Below are positions 7,999-16,072 of a stretch of 44,094 bases of DNA, piece by piece. Every line of letters begins with the position of its first letter. Within the stretch, counting starts at the first letter, position 1. Origin of the DNA: Paracoccaceae bacterium (GTDB lineage: Bacteria > Pseudomonadota > Alphaproteobacteria > Rhodobacterales > Rhodobacteraceae); assembly GCA_030625695.1 (NCBI GenBank), contig DAOUQK010000002.1, positions 1 through 44,094 of the forward strand, written 5' to 3'. A program made the translations under genes and the position numbers. The notes under the pieces were generated by a model. That model did not search any database. It saw only the letters and a program-made list of their open reading frames with translations, and was not told where the DNA came from.

Positions 7999-10242
7999 AT
8001 GCCCGATTTGCTGATTGAACTGATGAGCGAAGAAATTCCGGCACGGATGCAGAACCGCGCCGCCGAAGACCTGAAAAAGCGCGTGACCGATGGATTGGTC
8101 GAGGCCGGCCTGACCTACGGGGCTGCGCATGGCGCGTCCACCCCACGCCGCCTGACATTGGCGGTCGAGGGTTTGCTGGCCGCGTCACCGGATGTGCGCG
8201 AGGAACGCAAAGGCCCCAAGGTGGGCGCGCCCGACAAAGCCATCGAGGGGTTCCTGCGCGGCGCAGGGGTAGCGCGCGATATGCTTGAGGAACGCGACAC
8301 GCCCAAGGGTGCGGTGTACTTTGCGACCATCGAAAAGCCGGGGCGGGCGGCGGCGGATATTGTTGCTGAGGTGTTGGAGCAGGTGGTGCGCAATTTTCCC
8401 TGGCCCAAGTCGATGCGCTGGGGCACCGGCAGTTTGCGCTGGGTGCGGCCTTTGCAGTCGATCCTGTGTATTCTCAGCGATGAGGCCGGGGCCAGTGTGG
8501 TGCCCTTGGAGATTGATGGGATTGTTGCGGGTGACCAAACACAGGGTCATCGGTTCATGGCCCCTGCGGCGTTTTCGGTTGTTTCGTTCAACGATTATGA
8601 GGCAAAGCTAAAGCAGGCCAAGGTGATCCTGTCCCCTGCCGAACGGGGTGATCACATCCACGCCGAGGCGGTTAATCTGGCCTTTGCCGCCGGGTTGGAG
8701 CTGGTTGAGGACAAGGGGCTTTTGGCTGAGGTGGCCGCGCTGGTGGAATGGCCTGTGGTGCTGATGGGGCAGATCGGCGCGGATTTTCTGAGCCTGCCGC
8801 CCGAAGTCTTGCAAACCTCAATGCGCGAACATCAAAAATTCTTTTCACTGCGTGACAAGGCGGGCAAGATCACCCGGTTCATTACGGTGGCAAACGTCGA
8901 AACGCCCGATCAGGGCGCGTTGGTTCTTGCGGGCTATGAAAGCGTTCTGTCGGCCCGCCTGGCCGATGCGCGGTTTTTCTGGGACAATGACCTGCGGGTG
9001 GCCACGTCTGACATGAATGTCTGGACCCAGGCGCTTGAAAACGTGACGTTTCACGGAAAACTTGGCTCGCAAGGCGAGCGTATCCGGCGGATCGCGGCGC
9101 TTGCTCGCGAACTGGCCCCGGTGTGCGGCGCGGATGCGGATAAGGCCGAGACAGCGGCATTACTGGCCAAGGCTGATCTTAGTTCCGAGATGGTTTATGA
9201 ATTCCCGGAACTTCAAGGGGTTATGGGACGGTATTACATCGAAGCCTCTGGGCAGGATGCGGAAATTGCCGCCGTTGCAGAGGAGCATTATTCGCCGCTT
9301 GGGCCATCGGATGATGTGCCCTCTGCGCCATTGTCGGTTTGTGTGGCACTGGCGGACAAGCTGGACACCTTGACCGGATTTTGGGCAATTGATGAAAAAC
9401 CGACCGGATCAAAAGACCCATTTGCTTTGCGGCGGGCGGTTTTGGGGGTGATCCGATTGGTCCTGAGCAACGATCTGCGTCTACCGCTGGATCAATATGT
9501 GGACCGGCAACTGCTGCGCCACAAAATCCAGCTGAATGGGGACGCGGACGAACAGGATCTGGCCGCTCTGCGCGACATTCTGGCGGAAATCGCCGAGCAT
9601 GGCGTGTTTGGCGCGGCTGTGCAAACGGTGATGGACAAGCTGCGCAACGAAGAACAACCGGAGATGAAAGAGGGGTCGCTGCTGCGTACGATTGGCGATT
9701 TGGTGCCAGACCTTTCAACGGATTTGTTGGTGTTTGTTCATGACCGTCTAAAGGGTTTTCTGCGTGATCAGGACGTCCGTCACGATATCATCGATGCCTG
9801 TATTGCCATGCCTGGCAACGACGACCTGAACCAGTTGGTAAAACGGGCGCGGGCATTGGCGGGGGCTTTGGAAACCGACGACGGGGCCAATCTGGTGCAG
9901 GGCTTCAAGCGGGCCAATAACATTCTGGCCCAGGCCGAGGAAAAAGACGGGGTTGAATATTCTTACGGCGCGGATGTGAAATTTGCCGAGACTGATAGTG
10001 AAAAGGCGTTGTTTGCGGCGTTGGAGGCGGGCGAGCCGAAGATTGAAGCGGCGTTGAAGGCCGAAGACTTCACCACAGCGGTCAGCGAAATGGCGGCGTT
10101 GCGCCCCAGTATTGATGCGTTCTTTGAGGATGTTAAGGTTAATGCCGACAGCGAAGTTCTGCGTCGTAACCGGTTGAACCTGCTTAATCATGTGCGCAAG
10201 GCTTGCGGGCAGGTGGCCGATCTGACGCGGATCGAAGGGTAG
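7999..10242 (+). CDS. glyS: Glycyl-tRNA synthetase beta subunit
   Basis: The tRNA-binding subunit of the heterotetrameric glycyl-tRNA synthetase, 747 residues, full length for bacteria (about 690-750). The N-terminus MPDLLIELMSEEIPARMQ is the family hallmark. FPWPKSMRWG, LQTSMREHQKFFSL, ARFFWDNDL and the signature DLSSEMVYEFPELQGVMGRYY follow. The C-terminal part (from about residue 560) is the anticodon-binding domain, with FEDVKVNADSEVLRRNRLNLL at the end. It begins nine bases after gltS, with AAGGA as ribosome binding site. Its TAG stop is immediately part of a TAGGG palindromic repeat, as for two other genes in the window. Confidence 0.97.
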   Translation: MPDLLIELMSEEIPARMQNRAAEDLKKRVTDGLVEAGLTYGAAHGASTPRRLTLAVEGLLAASPDVREERKGPKVGAPDKAIEGFLRGAGVARDMLEERDTPKGAVYFATIEKPGRAAADIVAEVLEQVVRNFPWPKSMRWGTGSLRWVRPLQSILCILSDEAGASVVPLEIDGIVAGDQTQGHRFMAPAAFSVVSFNDYEAKLKQAKVILSPAERGDHIHAEAVNLAFAAGLELVEDKGLLAEVAALVEWPVVLMGQIGADFLSLPPEVLQTSMREHQKFFSLRDKAGKITRFITVANVETPDQGALVLAGYESVLSARLADARFFWDNDLRVATSDMNVWTQALENVTFHGKLGSQGERIRRIAALARELAPVCGADADKAETAALLAKADLSSEMVYEFPELQGVMGRYYIEASGQDAEIAAVAEEHYSPLGPSDDVPSAPLSVCVALADKLDTLTGFWAIDEKPTGSKDPFALRRAVLGVIRLVLSNDLRLPLDQYVDRQLLRHKIQLNGDADEQDLAALRDILAEIAEHGVFGAAVQTVMDKLRNEEQPEMKEGSLLRTIGDLVPDLSTDLLVFVHDRLKGFLRDQDVRHDIIDACIAMPGNDDLNQLVKRARALAGALETDDGANLVQGFKRANNILAQAEEKDGVEYSYGADVKFAETDSEKALFAALEAGEPKIEAALKAEDFTTAVSEMAALRPSIDAFFEDVKVNADSEVLRRNRLNLLNHVRKACGQVADLTRIEG

Positions 10243-10290
10243 GGCGCGCTTTCTTTCGAAGGACGGTGGGCAAATTGCCCACCCTACGGG
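10239..10290. repeat. Dispersed palindromic repeat (TAGGGTGGG family) after glyS
   Basis: It begins with the glyS stop in the context GGTAGGGCGCGC and ends with the hairpin GGTGGGCAAATTGCCCACC followed by CTACGGG. The right half is an exact reverse-complement copy of 2183-2208. It lies between glyS and the PEP enzyme and overlaps a possible upstream extension of the latter's frame. Confidence 0.75.
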
Positions 10291-10316
10291 GGCTTGCGCG
10301 TTTGTGTAACCGGCCT

Positions 10317-12911
10317 ATGCTGCACTTGCAGAAAGACAAGGAACAGCAGCTCGTGGACGCCTCAGTTCAGAATGACCCGAATGTGACATTGATTACCGCC
10401 GACGCGCCGGTCGATGCCTCGACCCACGGCGGGCGGGCCAAGTGTTTGCAACGTCTGGTGCGGCTTGACCTGCCGGTGCCGCGTACCGTCGCCCTGTCGT
10501 TTGAAGCAGTGCATGCGCTGGCAAATGGCGACATGCCGGACCTTGAAGCGATTGTCAGTCAGTTCGAGCCGGGGTCGTTGTTATGTGTGCGCCCCTCGTC
10601 CGAGGACCCGGATTGGGGCGGCCCCGGTGCGGTTCTGAACATTGGTATGAATGATGCGCGTCATAAGGAACTATGCGCCAGGATGGGGGACGAGGCCGCC
10701 AGTGCGTTGTACTTGCGGTTTGTTCAGTCTTACGCGACCCATGTGGCGCGGCTTGACCCGGATGAATTTGATCTGGAGGGCGAGGATAACGACCTGTCCC
10801 GCACCCTGCACGCCTATAAGGAAGAAGCGGATGAGCCGTTTCCGCAGGACCCGGCACAGCAATTGGCCGGGGTTTTACTGTCAATGGCGCGGGCCTGGGA
10901 AGGGACAACTGCGCGACTGTTACGGCAAGCCAAAGGCGCGCCTGCCGATGCGGGGTTGGGCCTTGTGGTGCAGGAAATGATCCTCGGGATGGGGCAGAAT
11001 TCGGAACTGGGGGAATGTGGTTCTGGCGTGTTGCAACTGGTCAACCGATCGACTGGCATGCCACAGGTCACCGGGCGTTATCTGAGCCAGTCTCAGGGGC
11101 GGGATGCTTTGGGGGCCGGGGCCAAGGCGTTATTCCTGGAAAGCGACGCACGCGGTAAGGCGCTGGAAGATGTGGCACCCGAAGCGTTTTCAGCCCTTAA
11201 GGTTCACGCCGCCTTGATGCGCGAGAAACTGCGCGAAGAGATGCAGGTCGAATTTGTGATCGAGGCCGGTCAGGTGCATTTGCTGGACGGCGTGCGGGTG
11301 GCGCGGTCGTCGCGCGCGGCTGTGCGCATTGCCGTGCGTCTGGCCCAAGACGGCATCATCACCCAGCAAGAGGCAGTGATGCGGATTGATCCGCATTCGC
11401 TGAACGAACTGCTGCACCGTCAGATTGACCCCGAGGCACCCCGCGACGTGCTGGCCACCGGTATTGGTGCCAGCCCCGGGGCCGCGACCGGTAAGATCGT
11501 CTTTACCGCCGCCGAGGCGCAGGCGGGTGCGGCGCGGCGCGAGCCATGCATATTGGTGCGTCGTGAAACCTCGCCCGAGGATATTCGTGGTATGCACGCC
11601 GCAGTAGCTGTGCTGACCGAACGGGGCGGGATGACCAGCCACGCGGCGGTGATTGGCCGGGGCATGGGGCTGCCTTGCATTGTCGGCGCGTCTTCGATGC
11701 GGTTTCAGACCCGCGACCGCAAGCTGACGGCCCCGGATGGGCGGGTCCTGAAAACCGGCGATATCATTACCGTTGATGGTACATCCGGTCAGGTCCTGGC
11801 CGGCGAGCCAGAGATGATCGAGGCCGCACTGGACGATGCGTTCCAGACCCTGATGGGCTGGGCTGATGATGCGCGCGACATTGATATTCGCGCCAATGCT
11901 GATACCCCCGCTGACGCGCAATCTGCGCGCAATTTCAACGCTCAGGGCATTGGGTTGTGCCGTACCGAACATATGTTCTTTGATCCCGCCCGTCTGGTGG
12001 TAATGCGCGAAATGATCTTTGCCGAAACGTCTCAGGGGCGCGCCGCCGTGCTGGAACGCCTGTTGCCGATGCAACGCGAGGATTTCATCCAGCTTTTCAG
12101 TATTATGCAAGGCCAGCCGGTCTGCATCCGCCTGTTTGACCCGCCGTTGCACGAATTCCTGCCTGCCACCCGCACTGGTCAACGCGAGTTGGCCGAGGCG
12201 CTAAACCTGTCCTTAAGCGACGTGACCCGCCGGGTCGAGGCGATGGGTGAATATAACCCGATGCTGGGTCTGCGCGGCGTCCGCCTTGGCGTCACCGTGC
12301 CCGAGATTTACGACATGCAGGCCCGGGCAATATTCGAGGCGGCGTTAGAGGCGAGCACGCCCGAACATCCGGTGGTGCCGGAAATCATGATCCCACTGGT
12401 CAGCGCACGGCGCGAAGTTGAACTGGTCAAAACCCGTATTGATGCGGTTGCGGCCTCGGTCAAATCCGAGCAAGGCAAGGACGTTGAATTTCGCCTTGGT
12501 GTCATGGTCGAAACCCCGCGCGCCGCGTTGCGTGCGCATGAAATCGCACCCTATTGCGAATTCCTCAGCTTTGGCACCAATGACCTAACGCAGATGACCT
12601 ATGGATTGTCGCGTGACGATGCCGGGCGGTTCATGTCCGACTATGTGCGTCAGGGGGTTTTCCCGGAAGATCCGTTTCATGTGCTGGACGTTGAAGGCGT
12701 CGGTGAGTTGCTGAAATTAGGCGCAGAGCGAGGCCGCGCCGGGCACGAGGGAATCACCCTGTCAATTTGCGGCGAACATGGTGGCAATCCAGAGTCCATT
12801 GCCTTTTGTCGCGATGCCGGATTCGACTATGTATCCTGCTCGCCGTTCCGGGTGCCCGTGGCGCGCCTGGCTGCGGCGCAATTGGCCATTTCACACAACA
12901 TCGGCGGCTAA
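10317..12911 (+). CDS. PPDK-like PEP-utilizing enzyme (pyruvate phosphate dikinase family, divergent N-terminus)
   Basis: About 864 residues with the PPDK domain order: N-terminal ATP-grasp-like region (THGGRAKCLQRLVRLDLPVPRT), central swivelling phosphohistidine domain (TERGGMTSHAAVIGRGMGLPCIVG, with the transfer histidine in TSHAAV) and a C-terminal PEP/pyruvate TIM barrel (GLCRTEHMFFDP, FGTNDLTQMTYG, CGEHGGNPESIAFC, DYVSCSPFRVPVARLAAAQ). The C-terminal half is close to true PPDK. The N-terminal half has GGRAKCLQRL instead of the usual GGKGANL-type motif, so the substrate could differ from pyruvate, and annotation as PEP-binding protein is the cautious choice. Start uncertain: ATG 10317 is used, while GTG 10353 has a better AAGGA. 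The ORF can be extended upstream only through the repeat. Confidence 0.8.
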   Translation: MLHLQKDKEQQLVDASVQNDPNVTLITADAPVDASTHGGRAKCLQRLVRLDLPVPRTVALSFEAVHALANGDMPDLEAIVSQFEPGSLLCVRPSSEDPDWGGPGAVLNIGMNDARHKELCARMGDEAASALYLRFVQSYATHVARLDPDEFDLEGEDNDLSRTLHAYKEEADEPFPQDPAQQLAGVLLSMARAWEGTTARLLRQAKGAPADAGLGLVVQEMILGMGQNSELGECGSGVLQLVNRSTGMPQVTGRYLSQSQGRDALGAGAKALFLESDARGKALEDVAPEAFSALKVHAALMREKLREEMQVEFVIEAGQVHLLDGVRVARSSRAAVRIAVRLAQDGIITQQEAVMRIDPHSLNELLHRQIDPEAPRDVLATGIGASPGAATGKIVFTAAEAQAGAARREPCILVRRETSPEDIRGMHAAVAVLTERGGMTSHAAVIGRGMGLPCIVGASSMRFQTRDRKLTAPDGRVLKTGDIITVDGTSGQVLAGEPEMIEAALDDAFQTLMGWADDARDIDIRANADTPADAQSARNFNAQGIGLCRTEHMFFDPARLVVMREMIFAETSQGRAAVLERLLPMQREDFIQLFSIMQGQPVCIRLFDPPLHEFLPATRTGQRELAEALNLSLSDVTRRVEAMGEYNPMLGLRGVRLGVTVPEIYDMQARAIFEAALEASTPEHPVVPEIMIPLVSARREVELVKTRIDAVAASVKSEQGKDVEFRLGVMVETPRAALRAHEIAPYCEFLSFGTNDLTQMTYGLSRDDAGRFMSDYVRQGVFPEDPFHVLDVEGVGELLKLGAERGRAGHEGITLSICGEHGGNPESIAFCRDAGFDYVSCSPFRVPVARLAAAQLAISHNIGG

Positions 12912-13005
12912 TTTCGCCGTAGTATCAACATATTGTGGTGTGAACCTCGTGTTGTTAACCAAGAGCACCCGCCAAGCGGTTGATTTTGTTTCACTAAATA
13001 ACCCT

Positions 13006-13013
13006 CATTTTGC
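13006..13013. repeat. Target-site duplication, left copy (CATTTTGC)
   Basis: The 8 bp directly outside the left terminal repeat, identical to 15960-15967 directly outside the right terminal repeat. Removing the element together with one copy gives a continuous sequence, ACCCTCATTTTGCCTAAAAC. Confidence 0.9.
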
Positions 13014-13032
13014 GGTAGTGGGTCACTTTGAA
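13014..13032. repeat. Left terminal inverted repeat of the element
   Basis: GGTAGTGGGTCACTTTGAA. The next bases complete a local dyad GGGTCA..TGACCC (13020-13041), which could be an additional transposase contact. Confidence 0.88.
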
Positions 13033-13090
13033 ATATGACCCCATGCAGCTTTGATTTGCACCGGATCGCATCTATCCCTATCTTATACAT

Positions 13091-13312
13091 ATGACAGACA
13101 AACCCAAGAGACCCAGAGACGCCAACCAGCTTGCCCATATGATCGCAGGCATTGCTACTGGTGACGATGTGAAGCACGAGCCTGATACGTCAGGGCAGCG
13201 CAAGGGCGGACTTAAGGGCGGCAAGGCAAAAGCGCAGTCACTAACGCCTGAACAGCGATCCGAAGCTGCTCAGGTCGCCGCCGCCGCGCGTTGGAAGAAG
13301 TCGGACGATTAA
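13091..13312 (+). CDS. Small basic passenger protein with KGG / AAARW motif (73 aa)
   Basis: 73 residues rich in Lys, Arg, Gly and Ala. The centre reads GQRKGGLKGGKAKAQSLTPEQRSE, followed by AAQVAAAARWKK. The combination KGG..KA..LTPE.R...A..AAAARW recurs in small proteins of alphaproteobacterial accessory DNA; I know no proven function, and nucleic-acid binding is inferred from the charge. It is the first gene inside the left end of the element and is transcribed toward its centre. Its stop TAA shares bases with the stop of the convergent 161-residue gene within an 18-bp palindrome (13302-13319), so the two genes end on the same dyad. No strong Shine-Dalgarno is seen before the ATG (context CTTATACAT-ATG). 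Confidence 0.7.
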   Translation: MTDKPKRPRDANQLAHMIAGIATGDDVKHEPDTSGQRKGGLKGGKAKAQSLTPEQRSEAAQVAAAARWKKSDD

Positions 13313-13319
13313 TCGTCCG
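13302..13319. repeat. 18-bp palindrome carrying the stop codons of two convergent genes
   Basis: CGGACGATTAATCGTCCG is a perfect dyad. The plus-strand gene stops at 13310-13312 and the minus-strand gene at 13309-13311, so the central TTAA supplies both TAA codons and both proteins end in Asp-Asp. Confidence 0.8.
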
Positions 13320-13794
13320 TAAGTTCATCTTCCGCATCTGCTGCGTGCTTACGCAATTCGATATCAAAGCCAAAGTCAAAATCGAGTTGGATTTCTTCTT
13401 CGTCTCTGTGACGAGAGTTCCAGTGGTCGGAGTCGTAACTCAACTGCAACCCGTCGCCCACCATCTGCTCTCGTCGCAGGTTGAGAGATTTGATCATCAT
13501 ATTGCGTGGCGCTTCGTCAATATCAACCCAGACGAACAACGATTGCTGGCCCTGCTTGATCGGTATTGCGTGATTTACGCGATATGGCCGTCCGGTATCT
13601 TCATCGTGTTTGATTTCGTCCCGTGCGGCGCGAGATAACTCTTGCGCAAGAACGTCCAATGGGTCTTTGGGGACGGGCATTTCCCAACCCATTAGTTCAG
13701 CAAATTTTGCGACCTTCTTCATATCGACTTGGATTTCGCCAGTCTCATCTTTGTAGTGGCGAATAAGACGTTGTAGGTCTTTTTTCTTACTCAT
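13309..13794 (-). CDS. Passenger protein of unknown function next to the ImmA protease (161 aa)
   Basis: A soluble, acidic-tailed protein of 161 residues. The N-terminus MSKKKDLQRLIRHYKDETG is basic and helical. A middle part (DPLDVLAQELSRAARDEIKHDEDTGRPYRVNHA) precedes a beta-rich stretch with FVWVDIDEAP and MMIKSLNLRREQMVGDGLQL. The end is strongly acidic (RDEEEIQLDFDFGFDIEL and DAEDELTDD). I believe similar proteins occur beside XRE-ImmA genes on other mobile DNA, but I cannot name the family. It starts 14 bases after the ImmA gene in the same direction, so the two are very likely one operon; it may be the protease's substrate, a toxin, or a partner. That assignment is inference from gene order. 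Confidence 0.75.
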   Translation of the reverse strand: MSKKKDLQRLIRHYKDETGEIQVDMKKVAKFAELMGWEMPVPKDPLDVLAQELSRAARDEIKHDEDTGRPYRVNHAIPIKQGQQSLFVWVDIDEAPRNMMIKSLNLRREQMVGDGLQLSYDSDHWNSRHRDEEEIQLDFDFGFDIELRKHAADAEDELTDD

Positions 13795-13808
13795 GGTGGT
13801 AGCCCCTT

Positions 13809-14954
13809 TTAATTGGCATCTGTAGGGGCAACATCACCCCATCCGTCCGTGACGGCATTTGGCGTTACGATTGAGCGCACTGGAACAAGGTGATCGCGCG
13901 CGAGGTGATATTTTTGGGTTCTGAATTGAAGTTGGCCCGCTACTAAGCCTGTGTGGACTTTTAGCATCCGAGCTAGACCAATGATGTCGCGCAAGGCGAA
14001 GATAGGAGATTTGCGGGAAATAAATGCGTCCATCATTTTCTTTGGAACGCAAAACTCTGAGGCAGCGGTATTCGCTCGCGCTTCTTGGTCAATAAGATCT
14101 TGCGTGACCTGTGCTGCCTCACCAGAATTGATATCAACATCGAGCATCATTTCTTTAAGTCCGTCACGATTGTTGACATGTTCAAGTTCGTGTCGAAGGA
14201 CAAAAACAAAATTGTCTATCCGGTCAAAACGCATTGTCATACCTATGACTGGCGAGTTCTCATCAAGCCAAAAACAAACGCCGTCGATCTTTGTGGATGG
14301 CAGTGCTTCAACGATCACGAAGCGAATGCCAGCTTCTGCAAGAATGCGGGGGACTTTGCGGAGTTCTTCGGCAGAGTGAATGAGTGTCTTGATCTTCGAT
14401 ATTGCCGACTTCACTGATGCGGGCGAATACCGCGCGACCAGCATCTCGGATGCGAGGGTTTTAACTCTGTAGAGCCAAGCTAGTTGGGCTGGCGTTGCCG
14501 CGATGCTGACCTCTGTTTTCTTGGATGCATGAGGGAGGGTTTCAATGTCTTCGAGGCGATTTGCTTGGAAAAATTGAAGCAGAGATTCCTCTACGTTCTC
14601 AATATCTTTGACGGACGTGGCGTCCAACCATCCCCGCTTAATCATCGCACTAATAGGTAACTTCCCTATCAATTCAGCCCGCATTTGCCGCTTTGGGTTT
14701 GGTGTGCTTTCTATGCGTGCGACTGCTAGATCATAAGTCTTTTGTAAAAACAAAAATCTCTCTGCGGGGACGCCGAATACTTCCTCAAAAATAATTGCTG
14801 TATCAGCATCGACCTTTCTTACATTGGATGTTGTCTTACTGATGATGGACTCGTCCATACCAGAAATGATTGCCAGCGTTCTTTTGGTCCAGCCCCGCTC
14901 TGCGAGTAATGCTGTAACCAGTTGTCCCGGTGATTTATATTCTTCACTGCTCAT
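13809..14954 (-). CDS. XRE-family HTH fused to ImmA/IrrE-type zinc metallopeptidase (381 aa)
   Basis: Residues about 8-60 form a HigA-like helix-turn-helix (SPGQLVTALLAERGWTKRTLAIISGMDESIISK). Residues about 205-330 form an M78-type protease domain with the zinc motif HELEH (255-259) and a downstream ligand segment QEARANTAASEFCVP. Known relatives cleave a repressor or regulator (ImmA on ImmR, IrrE on DdrO), and HigA-like fusions serve in toxin-antitoxin or phage-defence contexts. It is followed by the 161-residue gene after 14 bases and is carried as cargo between the outer and inner left ends of the IS1-like element. The frame is intact and both key domains keep their residues, so it is probably functional. 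Confidence 0.88.
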   Translation of the reverse strand: MSSEEYKSPGQLVTALLAERGWTKRTLAIISGMDESIISKTTSNVRKVDADTAIIFEEVFGVPAERFLFLQKTYDLAVARIESTPNPKRQMRAELIGKLPISAMIKRGWLDATSVKDIENVEESLLQFFQANRLEDIETLPHASKKTEVSIAATPAQLAWLYRVKTLASEMLVARYSPASVKSAISKIKTLIHSAEELRKVPRILAEAGIRFVIVEALPSTKIDGVCFWLDENSPVIGMTMRFDRIDNFVFVLRHELEHVNNRDGLKEMMLDVDINSGEAAQVTQDLIDQEARANTAASEFCVPKKMMDAFISRKSPIFALRDIIGLARMLKVHTGLVAGQLQFRTQKYHLARDHLVPVRSIVTPNAVTDGWGDVAPTDAN

Positions 14955-15036
14955 AATCCCGTATAGATCGGCTTAACTTTATGGGCAATAGGGAATGTGC
15001 GATAAATCGCAAACTTACTAAAAATGCTTGACTGGC

Positions 15037-15049
15037 GGTCACTTTGAAA
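15037..15049. repeat. Internal copy of the element's left-end core
   Basis: GGTCACTTTGAAA, in the same orientation as the left terminal repeat, ends 13 bases before the transposase ATG. The outer part (TTGACTGGC) matches the GGTGGTG tip only weakly. It is likely the relic of the original left end of a ~0.93-kb IS. Confidence 0.75.
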
Positions 15050-15062
15050 CTAAGTTGAGTTT

Positions 15063-15950
15063 ATGAGAAAACTCGACACCAAAACTCGCGCCCTGATCAT
15101 CCGCCTTCTGGTGGAAGGTAATAGCATCCGCGCCACATCACGCATTGCGGACGTATCCAAGAACACCGTCAACAAGTTGCTGATCGACGCAGGCAAGGCT
15201 TGCGCCATGTATCACGACGAGAATGTGCGCAACGTCAAAGCGTCTGTGATCCAGTGCGATGAAATCTGGTCGTTCACCTACGCCAAACAGAAGAACGTCA
15301 AGACCGCCAAGGCTGCGCCAGAAGACGCTGGCGACACTTGGACGTGGACTGCAATCGACAGCGACAGCAAGTTGATCGTGTCCTACATGGTTGGTGGCCG
15401 TGATAGCGAATACGCAATCGAATTCATGGATGATCTGCGCGCCCGCCTGTCCAACCGGGTCCAACTGACCACAGACGGGCACAAAGCCTATCTGGAAGCC
15501 GTAGAAGGCGCGTTTGGTGGCGACGTGGACTATGCCCAACTGATCAAGATGTACGGCAACACACCGGGCGGAAAAACACACGAAAAGAAGTATTCGCCAG
15601 CCGAATGCACTGGCACCAAAAAGCGGACCGTGGAAGGTCGCCCAGACAAGGCCCTGATCAGCACGTCATATGTGGAGCGTCAGAACCTGACCATGCGGAT
15701 GCACATGCGTCGGTTTACCCGCCTGACCAACGGTTTCAGCAAGAAGGTTGAGAACCACATGCACGCGGTTGCGCTGCATTTCATGTATTACAATTTTGTC
15801 CGCATTCACCAGACGTTGAAGGTTACACCGGCAATGGCGGCTGGCCTGACTGACCATCTTTGGGATATTTCTGATCTGGTTGCGTTGATCGACGCGAACG
15901 AATCGGCCCCCAAGAAACGCGGACCCTACAAGAAGCGAAATTCAAAGTGA
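15063..15950 (+). CDS. IS1-like DDE transposase, single frame, 295 aa
   Basis: N-terminal helix-turn-helix (RALIIRLLVEGNSIRATSRIADVSKNTVNKLL, about 9-40) followed by a DDE catalytic domain. The probable triad is Asp66 (VIQCDEIWSF), Asp138 (LTTDGHKAY) and Glu205 (TSYVERQN), with the following basic helix TMRMHMRRFTRLTNGFSKK and YYNFVRIHQTL. Unlike classical IS1 insAB it needs no frameshift. The family call rests on the IS1-like domain pattern, the GGT ends and the 8-bp duplication. The stop TGA lies inside the right terminal repeat, and the left-end core copy lies just upstream, so the promoter must overlap that end. The gene is intact and potentially active. Confidence 0.85.
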   Translation: MRKLDTKTRALIIRLLVEGNSIRATSRIADVSKNTVNKLLIDAGKACAMYHDENVRNVKASVIQCDEIWSFTYAKQKNVKTAKAAPEDAGDTWTWTAIDSDSKLIVSYMVGGRDSEYAIEFMDDLRARLSNRVQLTTDGHKAYLEAVEGAFGGDVDYAQLIKMYGNTPGGKTHEKKYSPAECTGTKKRTVEGRPDKALISTSYVERQNLTMRMHMRRFTRLTNGFSKKVENHMHAVALHFMYYNFVRIHQTLKVTPAMAAGLTDHLWDISDLVALIDANESAPKKRGPYKKRNSK

Positions 15951-15959
15951 CCCACCACC
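15941..15959. repeat. Right terminal inverted repeat of the element
   Basis: TTCAAAGTGACCCACCACC, the reverse complement of GGTGGTGGGTCACTTTGAA, differing from the left end at one position. It contains the transposase stop codon. Confidence 0.88.
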
Positions 15960-15967
15960 CATTTTGC
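15960..15967. repeat. Target-site duplication, right copy (CATTTTGC)
   Basis: Identical to 13006-13013 and directly outside the right terminal repeat. Its end, with the following bases, forms a weak promoter-like -35, TTGCCT, for the wall hydrolase (17-bp spacer to AATTAA). Confidence 0.9.
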
Positions 15968-16072
15968 CTAAAACTGGACCTTTTCTAATTAATACGTTAT
16001 TTGCGGTTTTCAGGCTTGTCTTTACAGGTTTGTCTTTGGGTGCCTGCGTGCTGCGCGCGGGATGGGGGAAAT

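Larger units (their letters stand above)
13014..15959 (+). mobile_element. IS1-like transposable element with three passenger genes, complete, 2,946 bp
   Basis: Terminal inverted repeats GGTAGTGGGTCACTTTGAA (13014-13032) and, on the other strand, GGTGGTGGGTCACTTTGAA (15941-15959) match at 18 of 19 positions and begin with GGT as in IS1. An 8-bp target duplication flanks it, fitting the 8-9 bp typical of IS1. It contains a DDE transposase at the right end and, to its left, a small basic protein, a 161-residue protein and an XRE-ImmA protease. By eye the passengers have lower GC than the host genes around them. The insertion lies between the PPDK-like gene and a wall hydrolase and disrupts no gene. 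Confidence 0.9.

Noticed and set aside
10203..10316. Upstream extension of the PPDK-like gene inside glyS and the palindromic repeat
   Set aside because: It would translate the repeat and the end of glyS in another frame; better starts exist at 10317 and 10353.
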